From the NCBI GenBank assembly GCA_013289265.1, contig JABDAH010000012.1, positions 1 through 40,363 of the forward strand: a DNA stretch of 40,363 bases, in the 5' to 3' direction. The position numbers and the translations under genes are program-made. Numbering within the stretch: position 1 is the stretch's first letter; each line of letters opens with the position of its first letter. The notes under the pieces were generated by a model that made no database searches, was not told where the DNA came from, and was given only the letters and a program-made list of their open reading frames with translations. The DNA is from Alphaproteobacteria bacterium. GTDB taxonomy: Bacteria; Pseudomonadota; Alphaproteobacteria; UBA9219. This document shows positions 16,959 through 26,100 of the stretch, in pieces.

Positions 16959-17162
16959 GTGCAGGTTCTCGTCCGTGATAACAATGTCGATCAGGCGCTT
17001 CGCGCCCTCAAAAAGAAAATGCAACGTGAAGGCATTTTCCGTGAAATGAAACTCCGCAAGAGCTATGAAAAGCCATCGGAAAGAAAAGCCCGTGAGAAAG
17101 CCGAATCCGTTCGCCGTCAACGTAAAGTTGAACGCAAGCGTAAGGAACGCGAAGGTTTCTGA
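16959..17162 (+). CDS. rpsU: 30S ribosomal protein S21
   Basis: S21 (67 aa) is a small, very basic protein of the 30S platform involved in mRNA recruitment. The sequence [20 protein letters not shown], then [18 protein letters not shown] and a Lys/Arg-rich tail, is standard. The start is GTG at 16959 with a perfect AAGGAGGG just upstream (16943-16950); a further in-frame codon at 16923 would overlap that site and is rejected. The strong Shine-Dalgarno fits high expression. Confidence 0.97.
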   Translation: MQVLVRDNNVDQALRALKKKMQREGIFREMKLRKSYEKPSERKAREKAESVRRQRKVERKRKEREGF

Positions 17163-17172
17163 TTGGGGATCG

Positions 17173-17266
17173 GCATTCGGACTCAGCATTCAGGGATATT
17201 CTGAAACTGAGTTTTAAGGATTGTGAGCTATTTTTCCCTGAATGCCGAACACTGACCCCCGAATGC
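17173..17266. repeat. Nested inverted repeat ending just before the GT2 start codon
   Basis: Outer arms GCATTCGG (17173-17180) and CCGAATGC (17259-17266) are perfect complements, and so are the inner arms GCATTCAGGGA (17186-17196) and TCCCTGAATGC (17235-17245). The element fills nearly the whole rpsU-GT2 gap and ends 4 nt before the ATG of the glycosyltransferase. No Shine-Dalgarno is visible between them. A similarly placed but different repeat is seen at 31189-31273. Confidence 0.8.
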
Positions 17267-17270
17267 TCTC

Positions 17271-18203
17271 ATGCTTGACCTCTCCATTATTCTCCCCTTC
17301 CATAACGAAGCCGACGGCGTGCGACATTTGTTCCACCGTCTTTATCCGGTTCTGCATAGCCTAGATGTTACCTATGAAATCATCTGCATAGATGATGGCA
17401 GTAGCGACGCGACATTTACCGCCCTTCAATATGAGCGAGAAAAAGACCAGCGCCTGAAAATTGTTCGTATGGCGCGGAACTTCGGCAAGGAAGCCGCTCT
17501 CACCTGCGGCTTGCATCTGGCGCAAGGCAGGGCCGCCATTACGATGGACAGCGATCTGCAACATCCGCCGGAAGTCATTCCCGACCTCATCAAGGAATGG
17601 CGTAAGGGCGGAGAGATGATTTTTGCCATTCGCAACAACCGCAATACTGACGGCCAGTTACGTCGTCTACTCTCGCGTGCTTTTTACGCGATCTTTCGCA
17701 CCATCGCCGATATCAAAATGCCGGAAGGCGCTGGCGATTTTTGTTTGCTCGACCGCAAAGTAATTGATGCCGTTAACACGCTGCAGGAACGCAATCGTTT
17801 TATGAAGGGCCTCGTCAGTTGGGTTGGATTTCGTCGTGGCGTCGTGCCTTTTGATGTCGAGCCTCGTTTGGGTGGCCGGTCGAGCTGGAATTTTTTTCGC
17901 CTTGTGCGCTTTGCCTTTGACGGCCTCGCTGGCTTCAGCACGCTGCCTCTACGCATCTGGACATGGAGTGGTGCGATTGTTTCCCTCATGGCCATTGGCT
18001 ACGGTATTTATCTAATCATCGATACCCTGGTTTCCGGCGTTGATGTCCCCGGTTACGCCTCCATGATGGTTGGCATCTTGCTGCTGGGCGGCTTGCAATT
18101 GCTCAGCCTCGGTATGATCGGCGAATATCTGGCCCGTGTTTTTACCGAAGTTAAAGCCCGCCCCATTTATTTTATTGCCGATCGAATTGGCTTCACGGAG
18201 TAA
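17271..18203 (+). CDS. Family 2 glycosyltransferase, membrane-bound, GtrB/ArnC/DPM1-like
   Basis: The 310-residue protein has an N-terminal GT-A domain (LSIILPFHNEADGV; DDGSSD; metal-binding MDSDLQHPPE near residue 100) and two C-terminal membrane helices (about 230-255 and 265-290). This layout is that of polyprenyl-phosphate sugar transferases such as GtrB or ArnC, which load a sugar from a nucleotide donor onto undecaprenyl phosphate on the inner face of the membrane. The substrate is not predictable. No flippase or second transferase is adjacent. The ATG follows a nested inverted repeat with no clear Shine-Dalgarno. Confidence 0.9.
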   Translation: MLDLSIILPFHNEADGVRHLFHRLYPVLHSLDVTYEIICIDDGSSDATFTALQYEREKDQRLKIVRMARNFGKEAALTCGLHLAQGRAAITMDSDLQHPPEVIPDLIKEWRKGGEMIFAIRNNRNTDGQLRRLLSRAFYAIFRTIADIKMPEGAGDFCLLDRKVIDAVNTLQERNRFMKGLVSWVGFRRGVVPFDVEPRLGGRSSWNFFRLVRFAFDGLAGFSTLPLRIWTWSGAIVSLMAIGYGIYLIIDTLVSGVDVPGYASMMVGILLLGGLQLLSLGMIGEYLARVFTEVKARPIYFIADRIGFTE

Positions 18204-18282
18204 GTATCCGCTTATTTACAAAAGCCCTTATTATGATAGCGTCGAAGGCATTCTTTAACGCCTTCAGAGACTGTTATTGCTC

Positions 18283-19086
18283 ATGAAATCCCCTCTGCGC
18301 TTACCCCGCCTTCTCCTCACTAACGATGACGGCTTTGATGCGCCCGGGCTTGGCATATTGATTGAAGTCGCCAAGGAATTTGCTGACGAAATCTGGGTTG
18401 TAGCGCCGGAGCATGACCAAAGCGGCACCGGGCAAAGCCTGTCGATCCATAACCCTCTGCGTATTTGGCCGCGCGGTGAGCGCCGCTGGGCCGTTACAGG
18501 AACGCCCGGTGATTGCGTTGCCATGGCGGTTGCGCATTTGATGCAGGATAAAAAACCGTCACTCATTCTATCCGGCGTTAACGCCGGCGCCAATATCGGC
18601 GACGAAGTTGGATTATCAGGCACGCTGGGTGCCGCCTTTACCGGATTGATGCTCGGCATTCCCTCAATTGCAATCAGTCAGGATTGCGAAACGCGGCAAA
18701 CGGCGCGGTGGGATACCACACGCGTTATTTTGCCGAAAATGCTTAATCACTTTTTGGTGCATGGCTGGCGGAAAGAAACCTGCCTTTCCATCAACATTCC
18801 GGATTTACCGCATGATAAAATCAGTGGCTTCTCTTGGGCGCGGCAAAGCCACAAGAACATTACCGGTTTTCATATGGATAAACGCGAAGATCACCGCCAG
18901 CACAATTACTTCTGGTTGACGATTATCGAGCGCATGCCCGCAAAGAAGGAAACGCAGGACTATACCATTCTGGAACGCGGGGAAGTTTCCGTTACCGTTC
19001 TGGGACAGGACCGTAGTCATGACGTCATGGAGCCTTCAGTCAGTTTTGATGAAGCCGCAGATATCGACGCTGATCACAACGCATGA
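18283..19086 (+). CDS. surE: 5'/3'-nucleotidase SurE
   Basis: SurE (267 aa) is a metal-dependent phosphatase acting on nucleoside monophosphates, linked to stationary-phase survival. The metal site is complete: D15 and D16 (TNDDGFDAPG), S47 (DQSGTGQS) and N100 (SGVNAGANIG), with the GTPGDCV loop between. I use the ATG at 18283 (MKSPLRLPR); a TTG two codons upstream is less likely. Its last bases overlap the DUF1491 start (ATGA at 19083-19086). Many Proteobacteria place pcm or nlpD after surE; that is not the case here. Confidence 0.95.
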   Translation: MKSPLRLPRLLLTNDDGFDAPGLGILIEVAKEFADEIWVVAPEHDQSGTGQSLSIHNPLRIWPRGERRWAVTGTPGDCVAMAVAHLMQDKKPSLILSGVNAGANIGDEVGLSGTLGAAFTGLMLGIPSIAISQDCETRQTARWDTTRVILPKMLNHFLVHGWRKETCLSINIPDLPHDKISGFSWARQSHKNITGFHMDKREDHRQHNYFWLTIIERMPAKKETQDYTILERGEVSVTVLGQDRSHDVMEPSVSFDEAADIDADHNA

Positions 19087-19424
19087 GCGACGCGCCCCTG
19101 CCCACCGACTTTATGATCTCCGCGCAAATTCGCATTGCAGCGCGTGAAGGTGTTCCTATTGTTGTCAGACAACGGGGCGATAACAACCTCGGCACTATCA
19201 CGCTCAAAATCAATCTGCTGAATGGTTTGGCGCGGGTTTTAACGCAGGCGCGGTTAGATGATGAAATTGTCTGGAACCCCGTCAGCCGCACCGACCCCAT
19301 GAATGATGCCGATGCTGAAATTTATCTTGAACGGCAATCTAAATTTGACCCCGATAGCTGGGTGATCGAGATCGAAGACAAGCAAGGACGGCACTGGTTT
19401 CCGGGCCGCATTGTTACGTTTTAG
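19083..19424 (+). CDS. DUF1491 family protein
   Basis: This 113-residue protein matches the alphaproteobacterial DUF1491 family: an N-terminal IRIAAREGVPIVVRQRGDNNLG segment, KINLLNGLARVL, and the closing motif IYLERQSKFDPDSWVIEIED. The function is unknown. It overlaps surE by 4 bp, so the two are probably translated together. There is no signal peptide or membrane helix. Confidence 0.88.
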   Translation: MSDAPLPTDFMISAQIRIAAREGVPIVVRQRGDNNLGTITLKINLLNGLARVLTQARLDDEIVWNPVSRTDPMNDADAEIYLERQSKFDPDSWVIEIEDKQGRHWFPGRIVTF

Positions 19425-19486
19425 CATACTGGATTTTTAGCACCGATCCTGATACTTATCAGGACGACATTTCATACGGAGTTCCA

Positions 19487-20239
19487 ATGCCGGATACGAC
19501 ACAGCAAACCGCCCCAGCCGAAAATGCACTGCCGATGTTTTATACATCGCCACGCCCCCTCGACCGTTCCAAGGATGGCAATCTGCGCCTGTCGCGCCCG
19601 ACCCATTTCAATTTTACGGCCAAGACGAATGCCATCCCCCTGCTGGTTGATGAATTCCCGATGGCCGCCGCCTACTACCCGATCGTATTCGCGGCGGGAC
19701 CGATGCCTATTCCTGCCGCCGTTGTTGGCCTGAAGAATGATAACAATTTATTCCTCGATAGTCAGGGACGCTGGCAGAACGGCGCTTACCTTCCGGCCTA
19801 TGTCCGCCGCTACCCTTTCATATTGATGGATGACCCCGAACAAAAACAGTTTGTTCTTTGCATTGATGAAAAAAGCGACATGTTTTCCGACAAAGGCGAA
19901 TATCCTTTATTCGAAGGCGACGAGCCAAGCGGCTTTACCAAGAGCGCCATGGAATTCTGCGCCGCCCTGCGTCAGCAAGGTGATGCGACCGATGAATTCG
20001 TCAAGGCACTCAAAGAATACAATCTGTTGATGCCAAACGATGCGCAGATTGACACTCGCGATGGCAGCAAACTGCAGCTCAGCGGCTTTCTGGTTATCGA
20101 TCCCAAGAAATTCGATGAATTGCCCGATAATGTTCTGCTGGAATGGAAACGCAAAGGCTGGCTCGGCCTTGTCTATGCGCAACTTTTGTCATCGCATCGC
20201 TGGCAAAACCTGGTTGATCTGCTGCAGGTAAAGAAGTGA
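19487..20239 (+). CDS. SapC family protein
   Basis: The 250-residue protein matches the SapC family, named for a gene of the Campylobacter S-layer locus and widespread in Proteobacteria. Typical features are an N-terminal F-Y-x-x-P-x-P-L-D start, the block PLLVDEFPMAAAYYPIVF, R-R-Y-P-F near 108 and a C-terminal half that ends in a W-x-G-L-x-Y helix. The biochemical role is unknown; no S-layer gene is visible nearby. Its stop overlaps the GTG start of the downstream solute-binding protein, so the two are probably co-translated. Confidence 0.88.
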   Translation: MPDTTQQTAPAENALPMFYTSPRPLDRSKDGNLRLSRPTHFNFTAKTNAIPLLVDEFPMAAAYYPIVFAAGPMPIPAAVVGLKNDNNLFLDSQGRWQNGAYLPAYVRRYPFILMDDPEQKQFVLCIDEKSDMFSDKGEYPLFEGDEPSGFTKSAMEFCAALRQQGDATDEFVKALKEYNLLMPNDAQIDTRDGSKLQLSGFLVIDPKKFDELPDNVLLEWKRKGWLGLVYAQLLSSHRWQNLVDLLQVKK

Positions 20240-22116
20240 TTGTGGGAAATACAGCTTACCATTCTCCTCCCCGCCAGGGGGAGGGAATCCTTGCGTACTT
20301 CCTGCAAATATCACTTTCAATTCTACTTATCTTTTTTGCGCTCCCCGCCCTCGCGCAGCAAGCATCGCACGGCGTGGCCCTGCACGGTGCTCCGAAATAT
20401 CCGGCCAATTTTACACATTTTGAGTATACCAATCCTGATGCTCCCAAAGGCGGAGAGTTTCGCCTGTCTGCCATCGGCACTTACGACACGCTTAATCCCT
20501 ATACGTTGAAAGGCATGGCCGCAGACGGCGCCGGAATGGTTTTCGAAACACTCATGGCTGGCTCAATGGATGAGCCCTTTAGCCAATATGGTTGGGTGGC
20601 GGAAAGTGTAGCTGTTGCGCCGGACCGCAGCTGGGTTTCATACAAATTACGCCCCGAAGCCAAATTTCAGGATGGTAGTGCCATAACACCTGAAGATATT
20701 ATTTTTTCATTTGAGACTTTGCGCGACAAGGGTCATCCTTTCTATCGCAGCTACTATAAGGACGTGATTAAGGCCGAGAAAATCGGCGCGCACGATGTGA
20801 AGTTCACTTTCCGCGACACAACCAACACTGAATTACCCCTTATCATGGGGCAGTTGCCGGTGCTCTCAAAAAAATTCTGGCAGGGCAAGGATTTTGCGGC
20901 CACGACATTGGAACCTATTTTGGGGAGCGGCCCCTATAAAGTTGATAATATCCAGCAGGGCCGTAGCATTTCTTTTGTGCGCGTGAAGGATTGGTGGGCG
21001 AAAGATTTGCCAGTGAACAAAGGCCGCTATAATTTCGACAGCATCCGTTACGACTACTACCGCGACGCGACAGTGGCACTCGAAGCATTTTTTGCAGGAC
21101 GTTATGATTTCCGTTCAGAAAATATCGCCAAACATTGGGCACTAGATTACAACACACCGGCTATCCAGCAAGGCCTGATTAAAAAACAGGAAATCAAAAA
21201 CGAGCTACCTGCAGGCATGCAGGCTTTTATCTTCAATACGCGCCGGGATATTTTCAAGGACCAGCGCGTGCGCGAAGCATTGGGCTATGCATTCGATTTT
21301 GAATGGTCGAACAAGAATTTTGCCTATGGTTCCTACAAACGCACGGCCAGTTATTTCGAAAATTCAGAACTGGCAGCCCAAGGCTTGCCCTCGCCGGACG
21401 AGCTCAAAATTCTGGAGCCATATCGCGGTAAAATAGCGGATGAAGTTTTTACCAAGGAATTCAAACTGCCAATGACCGATGGCAGCGGTGACAATCGTGA
21501 TAATATGCGTAAAGCGACAGAGTTACTGCGCAATGCCGGTTGGACGCTGAAAAACGGCAATCTCGTTAACGCCGAAGGCAAGCCTTTTACCTTTGAAATT
21601 ATCGACGCCGAACCCATGTTCGAGCGCTGGATACAGCCCTTCCTGCGCAATCTGGAACGGCTAGGCATTCACGCGACTTTCCGTATCGTTGATACGTCGC
21701 AGATGCAAAATCGCCTCGATAATTTTGACTTCGACATGACGATTAGCGTCTATAGCCAGTCACTGTCCCCCGGCAATGAACAATATGATCTGTGGTCCTC
21801 GACCAAGGCGGATGTCAAAGGCAGCCGCAACCTGATCGGTGTCAATGACCCTGTGGTTGATGCACTGGTCGATAAACTGGTTCACGCCGACAGCCGCGAA
21901 GAACTGGTCACTATCTGCCGCGCCCTCGACCGCGTTCTGCTCTGGCATTATTATGTCATCCCGCAATGGCATATCGGCAGTTTCCGTATCGCCTATTGGG
22001 ATATGTTCAGCCAGCCGAGCATTGCACCGAAATATGGCCTCGCCGTCAATGACAGCTGGTGGATCGATAGCGTCAAAGCGCAAAAAATTATGGATGGTCA
22101 GCGGCGGAATAGGTAG
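20236..22116 (+). CDS. Periplasmic oligopeptide-binding protein (SBP family 5, YejA-like)
   Basis: This 626-residue protein belongs to the family-5 solute-binding proteins that deliver peptides to ABC importers. Characteristic are GVALHGAPKYPANFTHFEYTNPDAPKGG, a YejA-like N-terminal block, then the DGSAITPEDIIFSFE motif. A signal peptide (about residues 20-41, ending ALPALA) comes only after about 17 residues that include SPPRQGEG, encoded by a palindromic repeat. The start is uncertain: GTG at 20236 overlaps the sapC stop, and GTG at 20242 is an alternative. The ABC permease and ATPase genes are not adjacent; unrelated acetyltransferase genes follow. Confidence 0.9.
   Translation: MIVGNTAYHSPPRQGEGILAYFLQISLSILLIFFALPALAQQASHGVALHGAPKYPANFTHFEYTNPDAPKGGEFRLSAIGTYDTLNPYTLKGMAADGAGMVFETLMAGSMDEPFSQYGWVAESVAVAPDRSWVSYKLRPEAKFQDGSAITPEDIIFSFETLRDKGHPFYRSYYKDVIKAEKIGAHDVKFTFRDTTNTELPLIMGQLPVLSKKFWQGKDFAATTLEPILGSGPYKVDNIQQGRSISFVRVKDWWAKDLPVNKGRYNFDSIRYDYYRDATVALEAFFAGRYDFRSENIAKHWALDYNTPAIQQGLIKKQEIKNELPAGMQAFIFNTRRDIFKDQRVREALGYAFDFEWSNKNFAYGSYKRTASYFENSELAAQGLPSPDELKILEPYRGKIADEVFTKEFKLPMTDGSGDNRDNMRKATELLRNAGWTLKNGNLVNAEGKPFTFEIIDAEPMFERWIQPFLRNLERLGIHATFRIVDTSQMQNRLDNFDFDMTISVYSQSLSPGNEQYDLWSSTKADVKGSRNLIGVNDPVVDALVDKLVHADSREELVTICRALDRVLLWHYYVIPQWHIGSFRIAYWDMFSQPSIAPKYGLAVNDSWWIDSVKAQKIMDGQRRNR
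20261..20288. repeat. Family B half-element inside the start of the solute-binding protein gene
   Basis: ATTCTCCTCCCC (20261-20272) and GGGGGAGGGAAT (20277-20288) form an imperfect hairpin with a short GCCA loop. This is the same core as the family B repeats elsewhere. Translated in the gene's frame it gives SPPRQGEG. Confidence 0.78.
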
Positions 22117-22121
22117 CTTGA

Positions 22122-22577
22122 TTATAAAGTAAGATCTGAGCGAAACAGCATAACGCGCTCCGTCTCGACATAACCTCTGCGTTGATACATGCCATAGGCG
22201 GGAATATCTCGATTGGTATCAACTACCATCTGTGTCGCGTGCTGCTGAAAGGCAGCTTTCGTTAAACGATTTAGTAAAGCGCTACCTACACCTTGCCCTC
22301 GATGACCACTACACACAGCTAATTCTTTAATATAACATTGGTCAAGAACATCCCACGATTCAATTACGCCAAACGTAAATCCAACAATAGCTCCTTGATC
22401 GTCGACTGCGACAAACCCCATGGAGTCCGGCGTACCAATCACCTGCTGTAGTCGTTTCTCGGCTCTTTCTTGAGTCCACCTTTCGTTCCATTCGGAACCG
22501 TTAAAAATGGCCACATATGCTTCAGCTACTTGTGACAACAAGTCAGGACGATAAGGCAGAATATCAAAGGCGCTCAT
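22122..22577 (-). CDS. GNAT family N-acetyltransferase
   Basis: The 151-residue protein has the GCN5-type fold: a substrate region (AYVAIFNGSEWNERWT), a beta strand IVGFTFGVIES, the acetyl-CoA motif A around RGQGVGSALLNRL, and the closing Y-Q-R-R-G-Y. It would move acetyl from acetyl-CoA to an amine; the substrate is unknown. I use the ATG at 22577 (MSAFDILPY) with AGGGAAAG upstream; a longer frame up to 22664 would enter the divergent promoter region. The next gene, divergent, is a related acetyltransferase. Confidence 0.86.
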   Translation of the reverse strand: MSAFDILPYRPDLLSQVAEAYVAIFNGSEWNERWTQERAEKRLQQVIGTPDSMGFVAVDDQGAIVGFTFGVIESWDVLDQCYIKELAVCSGHRGQGVGSALLNRLTKAAFQQHATQMVVDTNRDIPAYGMYQRRGYVETERVMLFRSDLTL

Positions 22578-22680
22578 AATACTTTCCCTATATATTAGAC
22601 GGCTTAGCCTATCAAAAACACGGTGTGTATGGTGATATTTAATAGTTGCAGATAACGGATTCAATCGTTAACCATAAAAC

Positions 22681-23148
22681 ATGCTTTATTTACCGCCAGA
22701 ATTAAAATTCACATATCTTGCAAAAAATAGCATGGATTTAGCCGCCGATACCTATGTGCATGTTTTTGGCATGCCCCCATGGAATGAAAGTTGGTCACAC
22801 GACCTAGCAAAAAATCGCCTCTTAGAAATTTTAAATATTCCAAATTCCATTAATATTATTATCCAAGACATCAAAGAACTAAAGGTCGTCGGTTTGGTAA
22901 TGGGCACATGCGAAAGTTGGCACCATGGCCGCCAATTTCAAATAAGAGAGTTTCTTATTCATTATGAGTGGCGAAAAAGAGGCTTGGCGAAAATACTTCT
23001 TCATAAATTACAAGAAGAAGTGAAAAGCAAAGGCGTTGTCGAACTGTATTTATCAACTAGCCGTAAAAGCGAAGCTTACGGATTTTATACACACCATGGC
23101 TTTCTAGAAAGCCCGGAGGATGCTCTGCTTCGTATGCAATTAGTTTAG
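22681..23148 (+). CDS. GNAT family N-acetyltransferase, related to the neighbour
   Basis: The 155-residue protein again has the acetyltransferase fold with motif A (RKRGLAKILLHKL) and a final G-F-Y-T-H-H-G-F. Its N-terminal half resembles the divergent neighbour: TYVHVFGMPPWNESW here against AYVAIFNGSEWNERW there, and GLVMGTCESW against GFTFGVIESW. The two are probably paralogues or a pair acquired together. The gene is clearly AT-richer than mfd, and its stop overlaps the mfd stop on the other strand (TTAG at 23145-23148). The substrate is unknown. Confidence 0.86.
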   Translation: MLYLPPELKFTYLAKNSMDLAADTYVHVFGMPPWNESWSHDLAKNRLLEILNIPNSINIIIQDIKELKVVGLVMGTCESWHHGRQFQIREFLIHYEWRKRGLAKILLHKLQEEVKSKGVVELYLSTSRKSEAYGFYTHHGFLESPEDALLRMQLV

Positions 23149-26100
23149 GCCGCCAGCGCAGCCAACTCCGTCAGCGTTTTCTTCATGCCGGTAAGGCGTT
23201 GGGCAGCATCACCCCAAGTGCGCATCAGCACCAGTTTCTGATCGGGCCGCACAATAACGGTGCCGCCCTGTTTGGTGATCCAGTGAATAAGACGTTCTGG
23301 TTGAGCAAAACGATCTTTATAGAAGGCAACAACAGCCCCTTTGGGACCGGCATCGATTTTGGCGATACCTGCTTTGCGGCATAGAACTTTTACCGCCACG
23401 GTTTGCATCAGATTCTCGACCTCCTCCGGCAGCGGGCCGAAACGGTCAATCATCTCAGCAGCAATTGTTTCAATCTCGCCTTCATCCGTAACATCGGACA
23501 GGCGGCGATAAAGGCCAAGGCGTACGTTCAAATCGGCAACATAGGTTTCGGGTATCAGCACCGACATGCCGAGATTGATTTGCGGTGTCCAACGGCCGTC
23601 TTCCGCCCCGCCTATACCGCCAGCCTTGGCGGCTGCAACGGCATCTTCCAGCATTTGCTGGTAAAGCTCGACACCGACTTCGCGGATATGGCCGGACTGC
23701 TCTTCGCCCAGCAAGTTACCCGCGCCGCGAATATCCATATCGTGACTGGCGAGCTGGAACCCTGCCCCCAGTTGATCCAAAGTCTGAATAACTTCCAACC
23801 GTTGCTGCGCGGTCTGCGATAATGCCGCCGTCGGCGAATAAGTCAGATAGGCGTAGCCGCGCAACTTGCCGCGCCCTACCCGCCCGCGCAATTGGTAAAG
23901 CTGCGCAAGGCCGAACATATCGGCACGATGCAGGAAAATGGTATTGGCGTTGGGAATGTCGAGGCCGGATTCAATAATGTTGGTCGCCAGCAGTAAATCA
24001 TATTGTTTGGCGTCAAACGCCGTCATGATGTCGTCAAGCTGCGTCGGCGTCATGCGACCATGGGCGGTCACCAGTTTGACTTCCGGAACCAACTTGCGCA
24101 ACTCCTCAGTAACGCCGTCGAGATCTTCGATACGTGGACATACATAGAAACTTTGCCCGCCGCGGAAATGCTCACGCATTATGGCATCGCGGATAACCAT
24201 CGGGTCGTAAGGCAGCACAAATGTGCGCACCGCAAGCCGGTCAAGTGGCGGCGTGGTGATAAGGCTCAGTTCCCGCACACCCGACAGAGCCAATTGCAAA
24301 GTCCGCGGAATTGGCGTGGCGGTCAGGGTTAGCACATGCACTTCGGAACGCATTTCTTTCATGCGTTCTTTCTGTTTCACACCGAAATGCTGTTCTTCAT
24401 CGATAATCAGCAGGCCGAGGTCGCGAAAGCCAACATCTTTGCTGAGCAATGCGTGCGTACCGACAACAATATCGACATTACCGGCTTTCAAATCTTCCTT
24501 GGTTTGCTTTGCCTCATTTACAGGCACCATACGTGACAGCTGCCCGATGCGGAACGGAAAGCCCTTAAAACGCGTCGTGAAATTGTTATAATGCTGACGC
24601 GCCAGCAATGTAGTCGGCACGACAATAGCGACCTGCAACCCAGCCTGCACGGCGGCAAAGGCAGCACGCAACGCTACCTCAGTTTTGCCGAAACCGACAT
24701 CACCGCAAACAAGGCGGTCCATTGCTTTGCCCGTCGCCAAATCAACCAGAACATCATCAATCGCACGCGCCTGATCTTCCGTTTCAGGGTACGGAAACCG
24801 CGCGGCAAATTCCTGATACGTGCCTTCGGGCACCGTTATGACTGGACCTTTTTTAAGTTCACGCTCCGCCGCAATTTTCATCAATGCTTCGGCCATATCT
24901 TTCAGGCGCTTTTTGACGCGCGCCTTGCGGTTCTGCCATCCGGCGCCGCCAAGCTTATCCAGCACCGCGCCGCTCTCAGCCGAGGCGTAACGCGTGAGCA
25001 TGTCAAGATTTTCGACCGGTACGAACAGTTTGTCGCCACCGTCATAAATCAGCTTCACGCAATCATGGGAGGTGTTGAAAACGGTGACTGTTTCCAATCC
25101 CTCGTAGCGGCCGATACCATGTTCAGCATGCACAACAAAATCGCCGGGATTAAGCGAACCCAGTTCCAGTTGGAATTGTGAAGCCGCGCGGCGCTTGCGG
25201 GTAAGACGCACAAGCCTGTCGCCCAGAATATCCTGCTCCGAAATCAGCGCAAGATCGGGCGAAACAAAGCCGTGCTCCAACCCCAGAATAACCAGCGCGA
25301 TTAGCTTAGGGTCCAGCTTGCGGAGATCATCCCAGCCCTTAACTGCGCTGATCGCTGACATACCATGCGTGCGCAGCAAAGCCGACAGCCTGTCGGCGGA
25401 GCCTTGGCTGTAACAGGCAATCGCCACCCGTTTGTTGGTGGCCTGATGTTCAGCCGCATAAGCATTCAGCGCTGCATATAAATCTGTTTCCTGTTGTCGC
25501 GCGCGTGCGTCTGCGAAATCTCGGCCGCGACGACCATGGGCATCAATAATATGAGGAGATTCTGGAGCATTAAACGGCGAAAATGTTCCTACAGTCCTTG
25601 GCTCCAACGCTTTATCAAGCGCCCCTACATCCAAATATAATTTGGCGACTGGCATGGGTTTATAAGCGGTGACCGACTCTTCCTTATTTTTGCTGCGCTT
25701 GGCGGCTTGATAAAGCGACGACCTCGCCTGATAGAAATCCTCGATCTGCTGCAGGCGCGATTTGATCGCTTCATCTGCCTGATGGTCGAAAAGAACTGCC
25801 GATTGCGGCAGGTAATCAAACAGGCTGTAAAGTTGCGGGTAAAACAGCCCCAGCCAATGCTCTACACCAGGAAATTTACGAGCTGCCGTGACAGATTCAT
25901 ACAACGGGTCGCTACCCGTCATCGCACCGAATAATTCGCGGTAGCCGCTGCGGAACTGCGCGATCGATTTATCATCCAGCAATACTTCCGTAATGGGGCC
26001 AAGATGGAAGTTCTCAATCTTGTCGGTCGTGGTCTGCGTCAACGGATCGAACTGACGAATAGATTCAATCTCGTCACCAAAGAAATCCAGCCGCAGCGGC

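Noticed and set aside
24591-25181. 196-codon plus-strand frame opposite mfd
   Set aside because: Shadow of a conserved gene; composition follows the opposite strand's codons.
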